Part shown: piece by piece, positions 44,400-62,289 of the stretch
How the letters are laid out: each line of letters starts with the position of its first letter
Position numbering within the stretch: position 1 is the first letter of the stretch
DNA from: Haematococcus lacustris
Taxonomy: Eukaryota > Chlorophyta > Chlorophyceae > Chlamydomonadales > Haematococcaceae
Direction of reading: 5' to 3'
DNA length: 64,000 nucleotides
Assembly (NCBI GenBank): GCA_030144725.1
Contig: JASKMD010000009.1
Location: forward strand, 1,753,457 to 1,817,456
Made by a program: the position numbers and the translations under genes
Notes under the pieces: model-generated
What the model saw: only the letters and a program-made list of their open reading frames with translations
What the model was told of the DNA's origin: nothing
Database searches by the model: none

Positions 44400-45171
44400 T
44401 CACACCTCACATCCATAGGGGGAGTGAGAGGAGGTGCCAAGTCAGGCCACAGTCTGTGCCCCCAGGAGCCATGTGCCAAGATGAGCAAAGAGCCTTGAGT
44501 AACCCTCTTGGAGCAGAGCAGTGGGCCTGGTGGGGTCAGGCATGGGAGATGACAGCCTTGCGGGCGCATGCTCTGTGTGACATTGTGTGACCCTGTTTGA
44601 CCACCATGGGCACATGGGAAAGAGCATAGCACGGTGGTGCGGCATCGGGTCGTGTTGACCCTGTCTGGCCCTGCTGCTCCTCACTTTACTCAGCCATGGG
44701 TGTGATGGGGGCAGAGGGTAGAGTGTGGGGGAGATACTGGCAAGGTCAGGTCATGCCGCCAGGCAGCAGCCAGCCTGCTAGGCAGCAGAGTAAAAGAATG
44801 ACCTGGCCCGGCTGGTGCTGCATGTGCGATACAAGGCCCTAGCCACCAGCAGTCGAGCCCACCAGCTACAGACCCAGCACCCTCCTCCCAAGAGGGCTGC
44901 CCTACTCCCCCTGCCCTGCCCCGCCCCACCCCTGCACGGGACGCTGCACCCTGCCCACAGCGGGTCTCACTGCCCCGCTGCCAGCCTGCCCTGCTGGCCC
45001 CTGGCTGAGCCACCCGCCTGGTGTGCTCAAGCCCTTGCGCTCCCACCACGCCCGGGAGCAGCAGGTGGCGTGTGCTTGAGCTTGAACTTGTTCAGGCCAG
45101 GAAGAAGGGCTGTAGGAGGCTCGTTGCCTGACTGCTGCTTCTTGGTCCAGCTACCAAGTGAGCAGCAGGAG
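44400..45171. other. spacer 3' of UFM1
   Basis: No gene recognised. It holds the UFM1 3' UTR and unique GC-rich sequence. Confidence 0.4.
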
Positions 45172-45870
45172 CTAGCAGCTCAGCCGTATGTCGCACGTAA
45201 GGGGTGTGTTGACGTTGCTGCACACCTGCCATGTAGCTGTCATGTAGCTGCGATTGAGTGACGGTCCATTGACTGGTCCATTGGCAGTGGCGGTCGCTGC
45301 GGTGTTGCTGTGGTTATGAGACAAGGGCGGTCCGTTGACTGATATATTGAGACTCTCTTGATTAAAGTATGGGTGGCATCGTTGCCTGGTTTGAGGCTGC
45401 CGTCCTAAACGTTGCAGGCACGTGTATATAACCCTAGATTTATAATGCAGCTTTAACACAGCCGCCCACCATCCCTCATGTGGCTGCAGTGGAAGCAGTT
45501 GCAGCAGGGTGTAGCCGTGGTGCACGCTGCTTAAGCCATGATCCGCTTCATGACGTCCTCGTCTTGTGTTCTCGTCTTTACTCGAATGCTCGAAATGATC
45601 TCCAAAGAGGGTTTGCATTGCCTGGCTGTTTCAAAGGACTGTGTGATCACTAACAGTGTGCGGGCAAGCAGTAGTAGCACACAGCTTGAGCGCCATGAAC
45701 CCTGTTCCACATCCACGGTATGTTCTTGTCCAGCCGCTCAACGATCGGCTGCTCGCTGGGACCTGCGTCGCCTCATCGCCGTGTCTGGAAGCTCTCATTA
45801 CAGGCAAGACATGGAGCGTGTACCAACAAGCGACTGCGACTACGCGACAGCCACGGCTGGGAAGGCCACG
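45172..45870 (-). other. possible small unassigned gene
   Basis: On the minus strand an ATG at about 45809 starts MRASRHGDEATQ before a GT donor. After a CAG, EQPIVERLDKNIPWMWN is open. Further on two frames are open, one ending TQDEDVMKRIMA at a TAA near 45534 and another running on to 45172. Helical charged text and splice-like words suggest an exon or two, but phases could not be settled and no family is recognised. Confidence 0.25.
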
Positions 45871-46262
45871 CCCTTGGTACGCTCCAACGCCGGGGTGGCG
45901 CGCACGGTGCGAGATCAACCGTGATGTCAGCAACCTCCCTCATAGCGGGCGGTGTGGGGAGTACAGGGCATGTCGGGGTATGGCCGAGGTGGGCCGAGGT
46001 GGGGTATGGCTCAGGTGGTAAGGGACCAGGCGAGCGATAGCACCGTCCGATCAATGGCCACGGCGTCCGGAACGTCCCTCGGAGCAGGGAAAGGCAACGT
46101 CGGGTGCGGCCGAGCAGGGTACGGGCCATGGTCTGTGGGTCCGGGCGGTGGGTTGGCGGCCGGGCGGGATACGGTCCAGGTGGGTGTAGCAGCAGCCGGG
46201 CGGGTTGATGGGTTGGGCGGATTGCGCAGTTGGGGGAGTCGACGGTCCAGCAGGTTGATGGC

Positions 46263-52672
<6,410 letters not shown>

Positions 52673-53802
52673 TGCTCAGTCCCGCCTACATTTGTCCTGA
52701 TGTCCTAGGTTTGGTATGCAAATATTTGCGGGTATCAATTAGGCGCTGAAATGAGGTTTGTAACTGTGCACCTCCTAGCCGTGCACAATATGACATTGGC
52801 TGGGAAGGGTATAACACTCCAGGCCAGCTCTGAAGGAGGGTGGCAAAAGATGGTGGCAGATTCACGTTGCCTAGGTAACCAACGGCATGTCTTGATTGTC
52901 TCATTCTCCTACGCAACCTTTTGGCAGGCCATCATGCGCCCATGTTTGCTGGCAGGATGTGGCAGCCCAGCTGGGGATGGCGCCAGCAGTGCCGTGCATC
53001 ATCTTGTCCAGGCTACATCCGGCCACGGCTGTGAGGCCTGCCATCACGGGGGGGGGGGGGGGTGACATAGCGCGTTACGAAAGCGTTAGGCGGCCATGTA
53101 ATGATCTGCGGGCTATGAAACAGGTTGCGGATGCTTGCTTGCTGCCTGCTACTTGCTGCGTGTGCAGCGGACGAAAACTATCATCTTGCGACTCAAAAGA
53201 TGGCGAGACAAGGCAGTCCATTCGAGTAGCTTGACTTGCTTAGAATGTGGTTCCTAGCAACGAAAGCTGGAGTAGCCAGAAAACATGTCAATCACAGCGA
53301 CGGCTCCATATGTTTCATCCGGACTTGTTCACGCAGGCGCCGTCAAGCCGAACGCCGAGCGCAAGGAAGCGGCCGTTTCCCGCTGGCCTAGGCGACTCAG
53401 CGTCGATGCCAGTCGCTCCGCATAACTGCCATACCTGTGGCCGTTAGCAGCACCACCACCATCACTACCGGCGACCTTGCTTTTTTAACCATCACTGCCG
53501 CTGGCAGCAGCAACACAGTCAGGCTTCTGATCGACACGCATGCCCAGTCAGCACATTCAGGGCAAGCAACGCTGAGCACCACTTTCTAGACATGCAGCAG
53601 CAGCAGCAGCAGCGGCGGCGGTGGCAGCAGCGGCGGCGGCGGCAGCGGCGGCGGCAGGAGCAGCAGCAGTAGCCACCCGTACCACAGGCTCGCATGCATT
53701 TGTCACAGTCTACCCCCTCAGCACCACAGCAGTCTCATCCGCAGTCAACACATGCTTGGCACAGCAACCGACAGCAGCCCTCCACCCACATCTGCCCGCC
53801 CC
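52673..53802. other. GCN5 5' flank and spacer
   Basis: No gene recognised. It contains a 14-base G run at 53048-53061 and GGC/AGC triplet repeats at 53595-53665. The triplet region could hold a last exon of the GCFC gene, but no phase fits. Confidence 0.45.
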
Positions 53803-55080
53803 TCACCTTTCCTTGCTGGTCCTCATCCCCAACAGGCTGGTGGCCATGCTGGTGGCGAGGTCCAGCAGCGGCGCAGCGCCCTCAGGCTCCAGCCCTGCAG
53901 CAGCCATGACGCATGCTGGTGGGAGGGTGACGGCAGCTAAGGGCAAGACCGTGCCGGTGAGAGCTGCGCCCCGCCCGCCCACCCGCCCGCCCACCCGCCT
54001 GCCCACCCGCCTGCCCACCCGCCTGCCCACCCGCCTGCCCACCCGCCTGCCCACCCGCCTGCCCACCCGCCTGCCCACCCGCCTGCCCACCCGCCTGCCC
54101 ACCCGCCTGCCCACGCCTGCCTTCCCGCCTGCCCACCCACCCTGGAACCAGGCAGCAGGCAGGGCCAGGGCCACGGCCTCCAGTCGCCCCACTGCAGTGC
54201 CAGGCTCTTGCAGCAGTGCGGCTGCAGCGGCCCTGAAACAGGGTGGTGCGATGCAGGCCGCACCCACAGCAGCAGCAGCAGGAGCAGCATCAAGGGAAGA
54301 CACCACAGCAAGGAGGCGGGGGGGGGGGCAGCAGTGGCTGTGAGAGGACTGTCACCCACATCCTTTCCCCATCCCCATCCCCTCCGCTCCTCCCCGCCCC
54401 CTCCCTCTCCTGCTGTTGCTGACCTGAGGTACGGCATGAGCTGAGAGTGGACGAGTTGGCCTAGGGCCAGCTTGGCCAGCTGGGGTCGTGCCAGCAGGCC
54501 CTCAAAGGATCCAATGCAGCGCAGCACACGCAGCGCGCGGCGAAAGCGGCGAAACTGGACCGCCTGCGTCATGGTTGCAATTAAAATGACATCAAAAGGT
54601 GGAGGAGCAGGATGGGGGAGGCAAGCATGGAGGTGGGAGGGGGAGGGGGAGACATCCCTTGTCAGTGCTGATGCATGCGAGGCAGGGCACTCCCTCCCCT
54701 GTGCTGCAGTCAAGCTATGACTCTGCCTGTGGCAGTGTTGGGTGGAGGGTGGAGGGTAGAGGATGGAGGGTGGAGGGTGGAGTCTGCCAGGGCACTCACG
54801 GCAGCCAGGGGGGAGGCAGACACGGCCAGGGGCGGCCACGGCTCCAGGCTGCAGCGCCCCACCGCCTCCTCCAGGCTGCTCACAACGCAGCGTAGCACAT
54901 CAGCCATACGCTCCTCTTCAGCCGGCACATAGCTGGGAGGCATGGCAGGGGTGGGGGCAGTAAGGGGGGGGGCCAGCAGGGGTGGGGGAGCAGCAGGGGG
55001 GGCAGCAGGGGGGGCCAGGGAGGCTGCCAAACCAGTCATAGAGAGGGAGGGCGGGGGGGGGGAAGAAGGACGGGGGGGAG

Positions 55081-55115
<35 letters not shown>

Positions 55116-56398
55116 CCACTGCTGCTGCTGCTGCTGGTCCTAATGGGCTGTCGGGTCTCTGCTCTCAGGGAGCTAGCCAGGAGCACTGGGCAGAGTGGTG
55201 CGGGGGGATGGGGGCAGGGAGCGGGGGGGGCCAGCAGGGTGGGTGGAGCAGCAGGGGGTCAGGCCAGCCAGGGGGCTGAGCAGCAGTGGTGTGGGGTGGG
55301 GGGCTGGGATGAATGTTGAGGTCCACATGAGGGTGGCCATGGGGTGTTGGGTCAAACCGTGGCTCAGGTGGTTAGAGGTGGTTGGGGGGGTGGGGTGTTG
55401 GGGCAGACAGGGAAGCTGAGGGGGGGAGGAGCAGGGGTGGGGTGGGGGGTGATGGGGTGGGGAGGGCAGGTCAGGGCCAGGTACCCTATCAGGCTGTCAG
55501 CCTAGGTCACACATCACCATGAGGGGTCACACTCACACACACAGGTCGCCCACCACTGCTGCTGCTGCTGCGCTCTGGCGCATATCCACAGGGTCCCAGC
55601 ACCTGGGGCAGGCAGCAGCCACACCACATGACATCACAGCCCCAGAAAACAGCCTGCAAGGAACCACAGCAGCAGCAGCTGCCCCAGCCCCGGCCCCAGC
55701 CCCAGCCCTGTAGCACCAGCACCTCCACCCCGCTTACTGCTTGGCTCTGGTCCTCCCGCTCCCCCCCCCCTGCCGCTTGGCACAGCCTCCTGCCCCTTCA
55801 CCCCACCAGCCACCCACACCACCGCTGCTCTACTGGCTGGTCCCCCCTCCCCCCACCCCCCTCCCCCCACCCCCTCCCCCTACCCCCTGCCCACCCCCCC
55901 ACCCCCTGCTGCTTCCCCCTGCTGCCCCTACCGCTACACTCAGGACCCAACACCACAGCTGCTCTACTGGCAGCTCTAGACAGAGGCGGCGGGTGCAGGT
56001 GGCCACCCCCTGGGGCCCTCCCCCACCCTCCCCCCTCCCTGCCCCCTCCCCCCTGGGGCTCTCCCCCACCCTGCCCCCTCCCCCCTCCCTGCCCCCCACA
56101 CACTTTGCCAGCAGGTGGGCGGCCACTGGCAGCACCAGCTTGCGCACCAGCTGCGGCACCAGCTCGCCATCCGGGTCATCAGCAGCTGCAGCGGCGGAGG
56201 GGTCCTGGCCCATGCCAAAGTCAAACAGCGCTTCGTACCTGGGATGATAGAGCGAGGTGATAGAGTGAGATGGCAGTGAGAGGTGGTGGTAAGGTGGCGC
56301 AGGCACATAAGTGATAACACACGCAATGGTGGCCCCACACCAGGACACCAGGACAGCAGCAGCAGGAGGAGGATAGCAGCAGCAGGAGGAGAAGAGGG

Positions 56399-56435
<37 letters not shown>

Positions 56436-59400
56436 GATAGCAGCAGGGAAGCAGCCCAGCTCTTCCAGCCTGCCCCACCCTGACCTGACCCTTGCCCTGC
56501 GCCCCCCCCCCCCCCTGTTGTACCACAGCCACACCATATTTTTTTTGTTCGCCCTGATGCAAGCTCTATAGCCCAGAGCGAAATGGCATAGGTTCATGCG
56601 CTTGATTCTGTAACTCGACCATCACAAAATCACTCGCGTAGAAATAACAACGGAAATACGTAAATATACGCAAACACGCAGGTTAAATAAAAGCGACCAA
56701 TTCACAGCGCAAAACGAGCTCTGAGATATGGCATTTCATAGCGAACGCTATATATAGCACGAAAAAACAAACACTGAGCCACCGGGCCCCCCCACCCTCC
56801 TCCTCCCCCCAGCACCGCCCCCACCCTCCTCCTCCCCCCCAGCTTCCTAAGCCACCGCCCCCCTCACCACGCCTGCTTGTCAAAGCCGCGGTGCACCCCC
56901 TCCCGCACCCCCCGGCCCCCCAGCAGGCTGCAGCCCCCGGCCCGCCATTGCCCACCAGGCCTGGGCCCTGATGGCTGGGGGGGCCGGCAGGGGGCTCGGG
57001 GGGGGGCGTCAGCGAACAGGGGGGTCCCACTGCAGCAGCTCCAGCCTGACGTGAGGTGCCAGCAGGGCCGGGGTGCTGAGGTGCATGTAGGTGGAGGCGT
57101 ACTGCTGCGGCTGCCTGGACAGGACCAGGCGGCAGCAGGCAGGCAGGCAGGGGGGCAGACAGGCAGGCAGGGGGGCAGGCAGGGGGGCAGGCAGGGGGGC
57201 CAGACAGGGGGGCAGGCAGGCACCACCCCTTCACCATCATCACCTTGCTGTCAAAGGTACTTTCTCCTCCCCCTCATGCCCCCCCCTCCCCCCCCTTTCC
57301 CTCCCTCCCCCTTCCCTCCCCCCTTCCCCCCTCCTCTATTGACCTCTCTTCCTGGCCCCTCTGCAGCAGGAGGGAGCAGCAGCAGGAGGTGGTGGGGGAG
57401 GGGGGAGGGGGTGAGAGGGAAGCTGCTCTAGATTCCCAGGCATGTCTCCACCCCTTCTTAGGCACAGCAGGTAGCAGAAGCAGGCGGAGGGAGGGGGAGG
57501 GGCTGGCAGCAGCGGCGGCAGCTTCCCTCCCATATCTTTCCCCCCCCTTTCCCCCCCTCTTCCCTCCCAGCCCTCACTTGAGCTTGAACTCCTCCAGCTT
57601 CAGCTTGACCGCGCCCAGGCTGGCAAACTCCTCCCCCGCATCAGCAAACACAGTGGCGGCCGCTGACATGATGTCCTGGTGCCGCCCAGCATACCGCGCT
57701 GCCTGCAACACCACCACCCACCACCACCACCACCACCACCACCATCACCAGCCAGTGTGGCTGCTGTGACGGGGTGAGCACCAGGGTCAGGCATCAGGGC
57801 CAGCCCCCGCTGATTAGGCAACCTGCTGGCACCAATGAGCCAGACCATCTTGCTGCCCCCTCCCCCCTCCCCCCTCCCCCCTCCCCCCTCCCCCTCCCCC
57901 TCCCCCTTCCCTCTAACCACCTCTAACCACCTGAGCCACGGTTTGACCCAACACCCCCTGGCTGGCCCCACTCCCTGGCTGGCCTGACCCCCCTGCTGCT
58001 CCCCCCCACCCTGCTGGTTCCCCCCGCTCCCTGCCCCCAGCCCCCTCCCCCTCCCCCTCCCCCTCCCCCTCCCCCTCCCCCTCCCCCTCCCCCTCCCCCT
58101 CCCCCTCCCCCTCCCCCTCCCCTCCCTCATCCCCCCCACATCCCCCAGAGCCTGGCTGCTACCCGCCCTGCTGCCCCTGGCCCAGCAGCCGCTGCTGCCG
58201 CACCCCCCTCACCTGGGCCGCGTCCTCCAAGCCCCCCACCTCCTCCTCCACCACCACCGCAGCGCCCGCAGCCACAGCCGCCAGCAGCTGGGCCTCATGG
58301 GCGATGAGGGAGGTGCGCTGACGCCTGCAGGGGGGAGGGGGGGGAGTAAGGGGGAGAGGGGTGGCAGGGTGAGGGGAAGGGGACGGCGCAAGGGAGGAAG
58401 CAAGTCGGGGGGAGGGGAGAAAGGGAAGGAAGAGGGGGGGGGGACTCAGACAGGTTGTTGGAGCTAGGTGTGCTAGGTTCAGCCTGCACATCAGGGAATT
58501 AGCTATTTGTGACTTAAGCGTGACTCTTGCTGTCAGGCTCCGCTTAGTGGCCTAGTGCTTACCTGTGCTTGTCCAGTGCAGCGCTGCCTCTTAGTAAGGC
58601 CCTCTTTCCCCTTCACTGATGCTGCTTGCTTCTTAGACCCCCCTGCTGAGCCCCTTGCCCTCCCTCCCTCCCTCCCTCCCTCCCTCCCTCCCCTCCCCTG
58701 CCCTGGGGCCCCCTGCCCTGGGCCTTGACGACCCCCCCCATACCCCCCCTCCCTTGCTCCCCGTTCACGCTCCTCCCTGCCCCCCCTCCACCCCCCCCCC
58801 CTCACCTCCTCTGCTCTGCCTCCCTCCTCCTGCCTAGATACAGGCTGCGGCCAAACTCGTCCACCTCCTCCGCCCCGCCCTCCGCCGCCTCCACCACCTC
58901 CTCCTCACACGCCTCAGCAGCCGACTGAGCCGCGGCCATGGCAGCGGGCAGGGCGCCACCACGACCCAGCACCCCCAGGGCTGCTGAGACGGAGGCTGAG
59001 GCAAGCCGCACCAGCTCTGACTCCAAGGCCTGACAGGGAGGTCAGGCAGGGGGGGGAGGGTAAGAGGGGGGGGAGGCAGGGAGGGGTCAGGCAGGGGAGG
59101 TGCTGTCAAAGGGCGTGGGGGGAGGGGGGGAGGCTGAGGAACAGGGCGGGGCGAGGGACCTGAGGGGGGGGGGTGTACAGGGTGGGGCATGAGGGGGGAT
59201 AGCAGGACCAGCCCCTTCTCTCATGCATCTCTGCTATGTCCACCAGCCCCCACTCCTTAACACCCCCCCCCCCCTTCCCCTCCTCCTCCCTCCCTCTACC
59301 CCTCCCCACCTCCTTTTCCTTCCCCCTCTCCCCCTCCCTCAACCCCTCCTGCCCGCCCTTTCCTTGCCACACCCCTCCCCCCTCCCCCTTCCTGTGCCCC

Positions 59401-59547
59401 TTCCTGGCCCCTCCCCCTGACCTGGGTTGCTTCTCTAGCCGCTCCCGCGCGCTCCTCCCTCAGATCCATCAGGCTGTCCTCCAGCTCCTCCACCAGCTCG
59501 CTCTTGGCAGCCAGGCAGTCCACCAGGTCAGCCACGTAAGCACGCAC
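53803..59547 (-). CDS. GCFC-domain splicing factor (PAXBP1/ILP1 type), 5' end in the gap
   Basis: Family members take part in spliceosome disassembly and intron lariat handling, and in plants (ILP1) affect endoreduplication. Exons: 59547-59422, 59029-58806, 58324-58213, 57702-57578, 57114-56868, 56238-56104, 55602-55537, 54932-54800, 54563-54424 and a poorly fixed last exon to 53803. Family text: YVADLVDCLAAKSELVEELE, VDEFGRSLYLGRRREAEQRR, FADAGEEFASLGAVKLKLEE, YMHLSTPALLAPHVRLELLQ with WDP, GFDKQAWYEALFDFG, ELVPQLVRKLVLPVAAHLLA, KCWDPVDMRQSAAAAAVVGD and FRRFRRALRVLRCIGSFEGL. Exon 57114-56868 stays open only if the six-base C run at 57019-57024 (minus strand) is five. This is either an assembly error or a real frameshift. 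The N-terminal half falls in or beyond the N gap. Confidence 0.82.
53966..54145. repeat. CCCACCCGCCTG 12-base minisatellite
   Basis: About 13 units of GCCCACCCGCCT in the last intron region of the GCFC gene. The frames give Pro-Thr-Arg or Gly-Trp-Ala-Gly repeats. Confidence 0.97.
57845..57912. repeat. CCCCCT repeat in a GCFC-gene intron
   Basis: CTCCCCC units, about ten, with decay at the right end. A CCA triplet run lies at 57711-57745. Confidence 0.95.
58040..58125. repeat. CTCCCC hexamer array in a GCFC-gene intron
   Basis: About 14 perfect CCCCCT/CTCCCC hexamers. Confidence 0.97.
58655..58690. repeat. CCCT tetramer repeat in a GCFC-gene intron
   Basis: About nine CCCT units in an intron dominated by C/T runs (58600-58805). 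Confidence 0.95.
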
Positions 59548-59619
59548 CTGCCCCCCACCACCACACACGGCATGCGGGCCGACGCATGACGCCCCACACT
59601 CAACTGATGGTGGCACTAG

Positions 59620-60119
59620 NNNNNNNNNNNNNNNNNNNNNNNNNNNNNNNNNNNNNNNNNNNNNNNNNNNNNNNNNNNNNNNNNNNNNNNNNNNNNNNNN
59701 NNNNNNNNNNNNNNNNNNNNNNNNNNNNNNNNNNNNNNNNNNNNNNNNNNNNNNNNNNNNNNNNNNNNNNNNNNNNNNNNNNNNNNNNNNNNNNNNNNNN
59801 NNNNNNNNNNNNNNNNNNNNNNNNNNNNNNNNNNNNNNNNNNNNNNNNNNNNNNNNNNNNNNNNNNNNNNNNNNNNNNNNNNNNNNNNNNNNNNNNNNNN
59901 NNNNNNNNNNNNNNNNNNNNNNNNNNNNNNNNNNNNNNNNNNNNNNNNNNNNNNNNNNNNNNNNNNNNNNNNNNNNNNNNNNNNNNNNNNNNNNNNNNNN
60001 NNNNNNNNNNNNNNNNNNNNNNNNNNNNNNNNNNNNNNNNNNNNNNNNNNNNNNNNNNNNNNNNNNNNNNNNNNNNNNNNNNNNNNNNNNNNNNNNNNNN
60101 NNNNNNNNNNNNNNNNNNN
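59620..60119. other. assembly gap (500 N)
   Basis: Exactly 500 N, the conventional placeholder for a gap of unknown size. It probably removes N-terminal exons of the GCFC gene. Distance across it should not be trusted. Confidence 0.99.
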
Positions 60120-61060
60120 ACGCCAGCGACTGCAGCAGCGCTCAGACATATGCCGGCTCGCTGCAGCTCAATCCTGTTAAGAGCCAGCAAAGAGCTCAGC
60201 TTGTTTAGGTCCAAAAACGATCTCTCACACACGGCATAATCTTTCAATACGTGGGTCCTACGAGCATCCCGTTGCTCCCACAGTCCTATGCAGCCGGTGT
60301 TTCACAAACACCATGTCTCGTGCTTCACCTGAGGCAAAGGTGGTAATGCAAGGACCCAGGCTCCATGCAGCCAATACATGCATGAAGCACACGTTTTGAA
60401 AAATAAGCATCGCATGAGCAAGAGCCCCCCCGCAACTGGTGCTTCGCAGACATGCCAGGCTATGCCCCCACGGATACCCTAGCCAAGTAGCCAAATCAGG
60501 CTTCCACAGGCCATGCGTGATGAGTGCTTCTGACTACCATGCAGCTTCGTCCTCTCACACATGCACCTGCAGTCCCTGTAGCACAGCTGCTTGAACACAT
60601 GCACTTCCTTGGCAGCACCGGGTTGCAAGAACATCTAAGGTTTGGTTCATGAAGTCCTGATGAAGGTAGGAGCTGCGAACCTTGGCCCAACGGCTAAGGC
60701 CAGCCTCGGTTGATGCTGGTGTGGGACACATGGAGGCAGATGGAATGACGGGCCTGGGAGCTGCTACACGCTGCTAGTGGCTGTTGTGGTGGTCAGGGCC
60801 AGAGGCCGCTACTCGGCCGCATTGACAGTGTGATGGCCGTTTCAGAGCAAGCCCATCCATTCAGGAGCAGCAGCTGGAGACTTCCATACCCAGTCTGTCT
60901 CAGTCAACCCTCTTGATAATGTGGAAGAAGGCAAAACCAATGCTGGATGCCAGTCAAGGTGCCAGCCGTTGCCTCCCTACTCACAGCTCTGACGTCGTGC
61001 CAGTGATGTGTGGCGGCAGCAGCCCCCAGCCCCAACTGCCAAGGCGGCAGGTGCAGGCAG
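60120..61060. other. spacer after the gap
   Basis: No gene established. On the minus strand at 60247-60120, CERSFLDLNKLSSLLALNRI faintly recalls a hAT C-terminal motif, too short to call. Confidence 0.35.
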
Positions 61061-61682
61061 TCATGGCGCTGCGCGCAGCAGGTAGCCAGAGGCATGATGG
61101 GTGTACAGCAGCTCTCGCTGTCGGTCTGAGCGAAAGTCAGGGTGGGCAGCCAGGAAGGCCCTGATGGCAGCAAGCGGGCCGTTGCTGCTCCACCTGCAAC
61201 AGGAGAGGTCAGCACCAGTGTTCATCTTGACTGGCAGTGGGAGACGTGTGACAGGGACATGGCGGCAGAGCCACAGCACCCAAGCATCAGGGCAGGTGCA
61301 GAGAGCATGCGCCCTGCCCTCAGGGCTGATCTCTGAGCAATGCAATTCTCCTACTGGCACACTGTGTGACGGGGGAGCGTGGGCTGAACCAGGGCCTGCA
61401 CCTCCCGCACTGCCGCTCGCCCCTGCACGTCTGCACGCTATCAGTGGAGGAGCAGTGTGTCCAGTGTGCTTCCCTAAGCAGCCGCCTGCCAGGCCCTGCA
61501 CACCCCTGCATGTTGCCCCCAAAGGACCCAGGCAGCCGCCCGGCCTGGCCCTGCGTACCGGGACAGCTTGACGTCCTCCACGATGCAATAGGAGCCCGCC
61601 GTCACCAGCTGGCAGTAGTGGTCCTGCGCACCAGCCAGCAGGTAAAGCTCATTGCATGCGGCGCCTAGTGCAGCCCAGCTGG
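61061..61682 (-). CDS. CmcI/cephalosporin-hydroxylase-like protein, 3' exons only
   Basis: Two exons join in phase: 61682-61559 and 61193-61061 (stop TGA). They encode ACNELYLLAGAQDHYCQLVT, AGSYCIVEDVKLSRW and SSNGPLAAIRAFLAAHPDFR, then SDRQRELLYTHHASGYLLRA. The GSY.IVED...NGP..AI..FL..H..F..DR pattern is typical of the C-terminal part of the CmcI family of SAM-dependent methyltransferases/hydroxylases (rhamnosyl O-methyltransferase-like, Pfam cephalosporin hydroxylase). The SAM-binding N-terminal part is not visible upstream before the Fanzor-like element begins at ~61840, so further exons lie beyond that element or the gene is truncated. Substrate unknown. Confidence 0.6.
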
Positions 61683-61841
61683 CTGCGTGTCAGCTCATGG
61701 GGTGATGTAGTACACAGTGGATGTGGCTTCTATCTTGGCCAGGGCTAAGCTGGGAAAGAGATCCAAACATTGTATATGCGTGTTGCAGCAACGCTGAAAG
61801 GCGACCGCCAGCACACAAGCACGAAGCATGTGAACAACCCT

Positions 61842-61887
61842 TTGGAGGTGCCCTTTGGAGGTGCCCTTTGGAGGTGAGAGAGTGAGT
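61842..61887 (+). repeat. 13-base repeats upstream of the Fanzor-like gene
   Basis: Three units of GTGCCCTTTGGAG followed by GTGAGAGAGTGAGTG. The same arrangement heads relic A (13735-13795, minus), so this is part of the element's 5' region. Confidence 0.65.
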
Positions 61888-62289
61888 GACATCGCCTCCT
61901 AGATAAGTAGCTATGAGCAGGTGTTAGCACATATGAGCCTAGTGGCTCAATGCCTCTGAGGAAGCGGCCCAGTAGCGCTGAGCCAGAGCCGCATCCGATT
62001 GAAAGCCCGCGAAAACAAGGTTCGTCGTAGTCATTGGGTGGTCCGCTGCAACTGTGCAGTCCGATGAGCTCCGCGCTGCTCACATCGCGACTGTTCATGC
62101 CAGCGCAGGTCCTCGGACCCCTCCAGGCAAACAACGCGAGGAGCGAAGGGCTGAATGGAAGACCCAGCGCCGACAGGTGCCCACCCGCCCCCGCCTTGTA
62201 TGCCCCCGCACTGTTTGTGTCCCGGCCTGTCGGTTGTTTCCCGGCCTGTCAATGTTGCCTGACAAAGTGCGGATTGTAATTGGCTGCAG

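Noticed and set aside
53600..53690. Poly-Ala/Gly ORF near 53620
   Set aside because: GGC/AGC triplet repeat; frames are repeat artefacts.
59586..60247. ORFs of about 180-217 residues spanning the N gap
   Set aside because: They consist of N translated as X; meaningless.
61061..61588. 175-residue continuous minus-strand ORF as the CmcI-like protein
   Set aside because: Only its last 44 codons match the family. The rest reads through an intron; the correct upstream exon is in another frame at 61682-61559.
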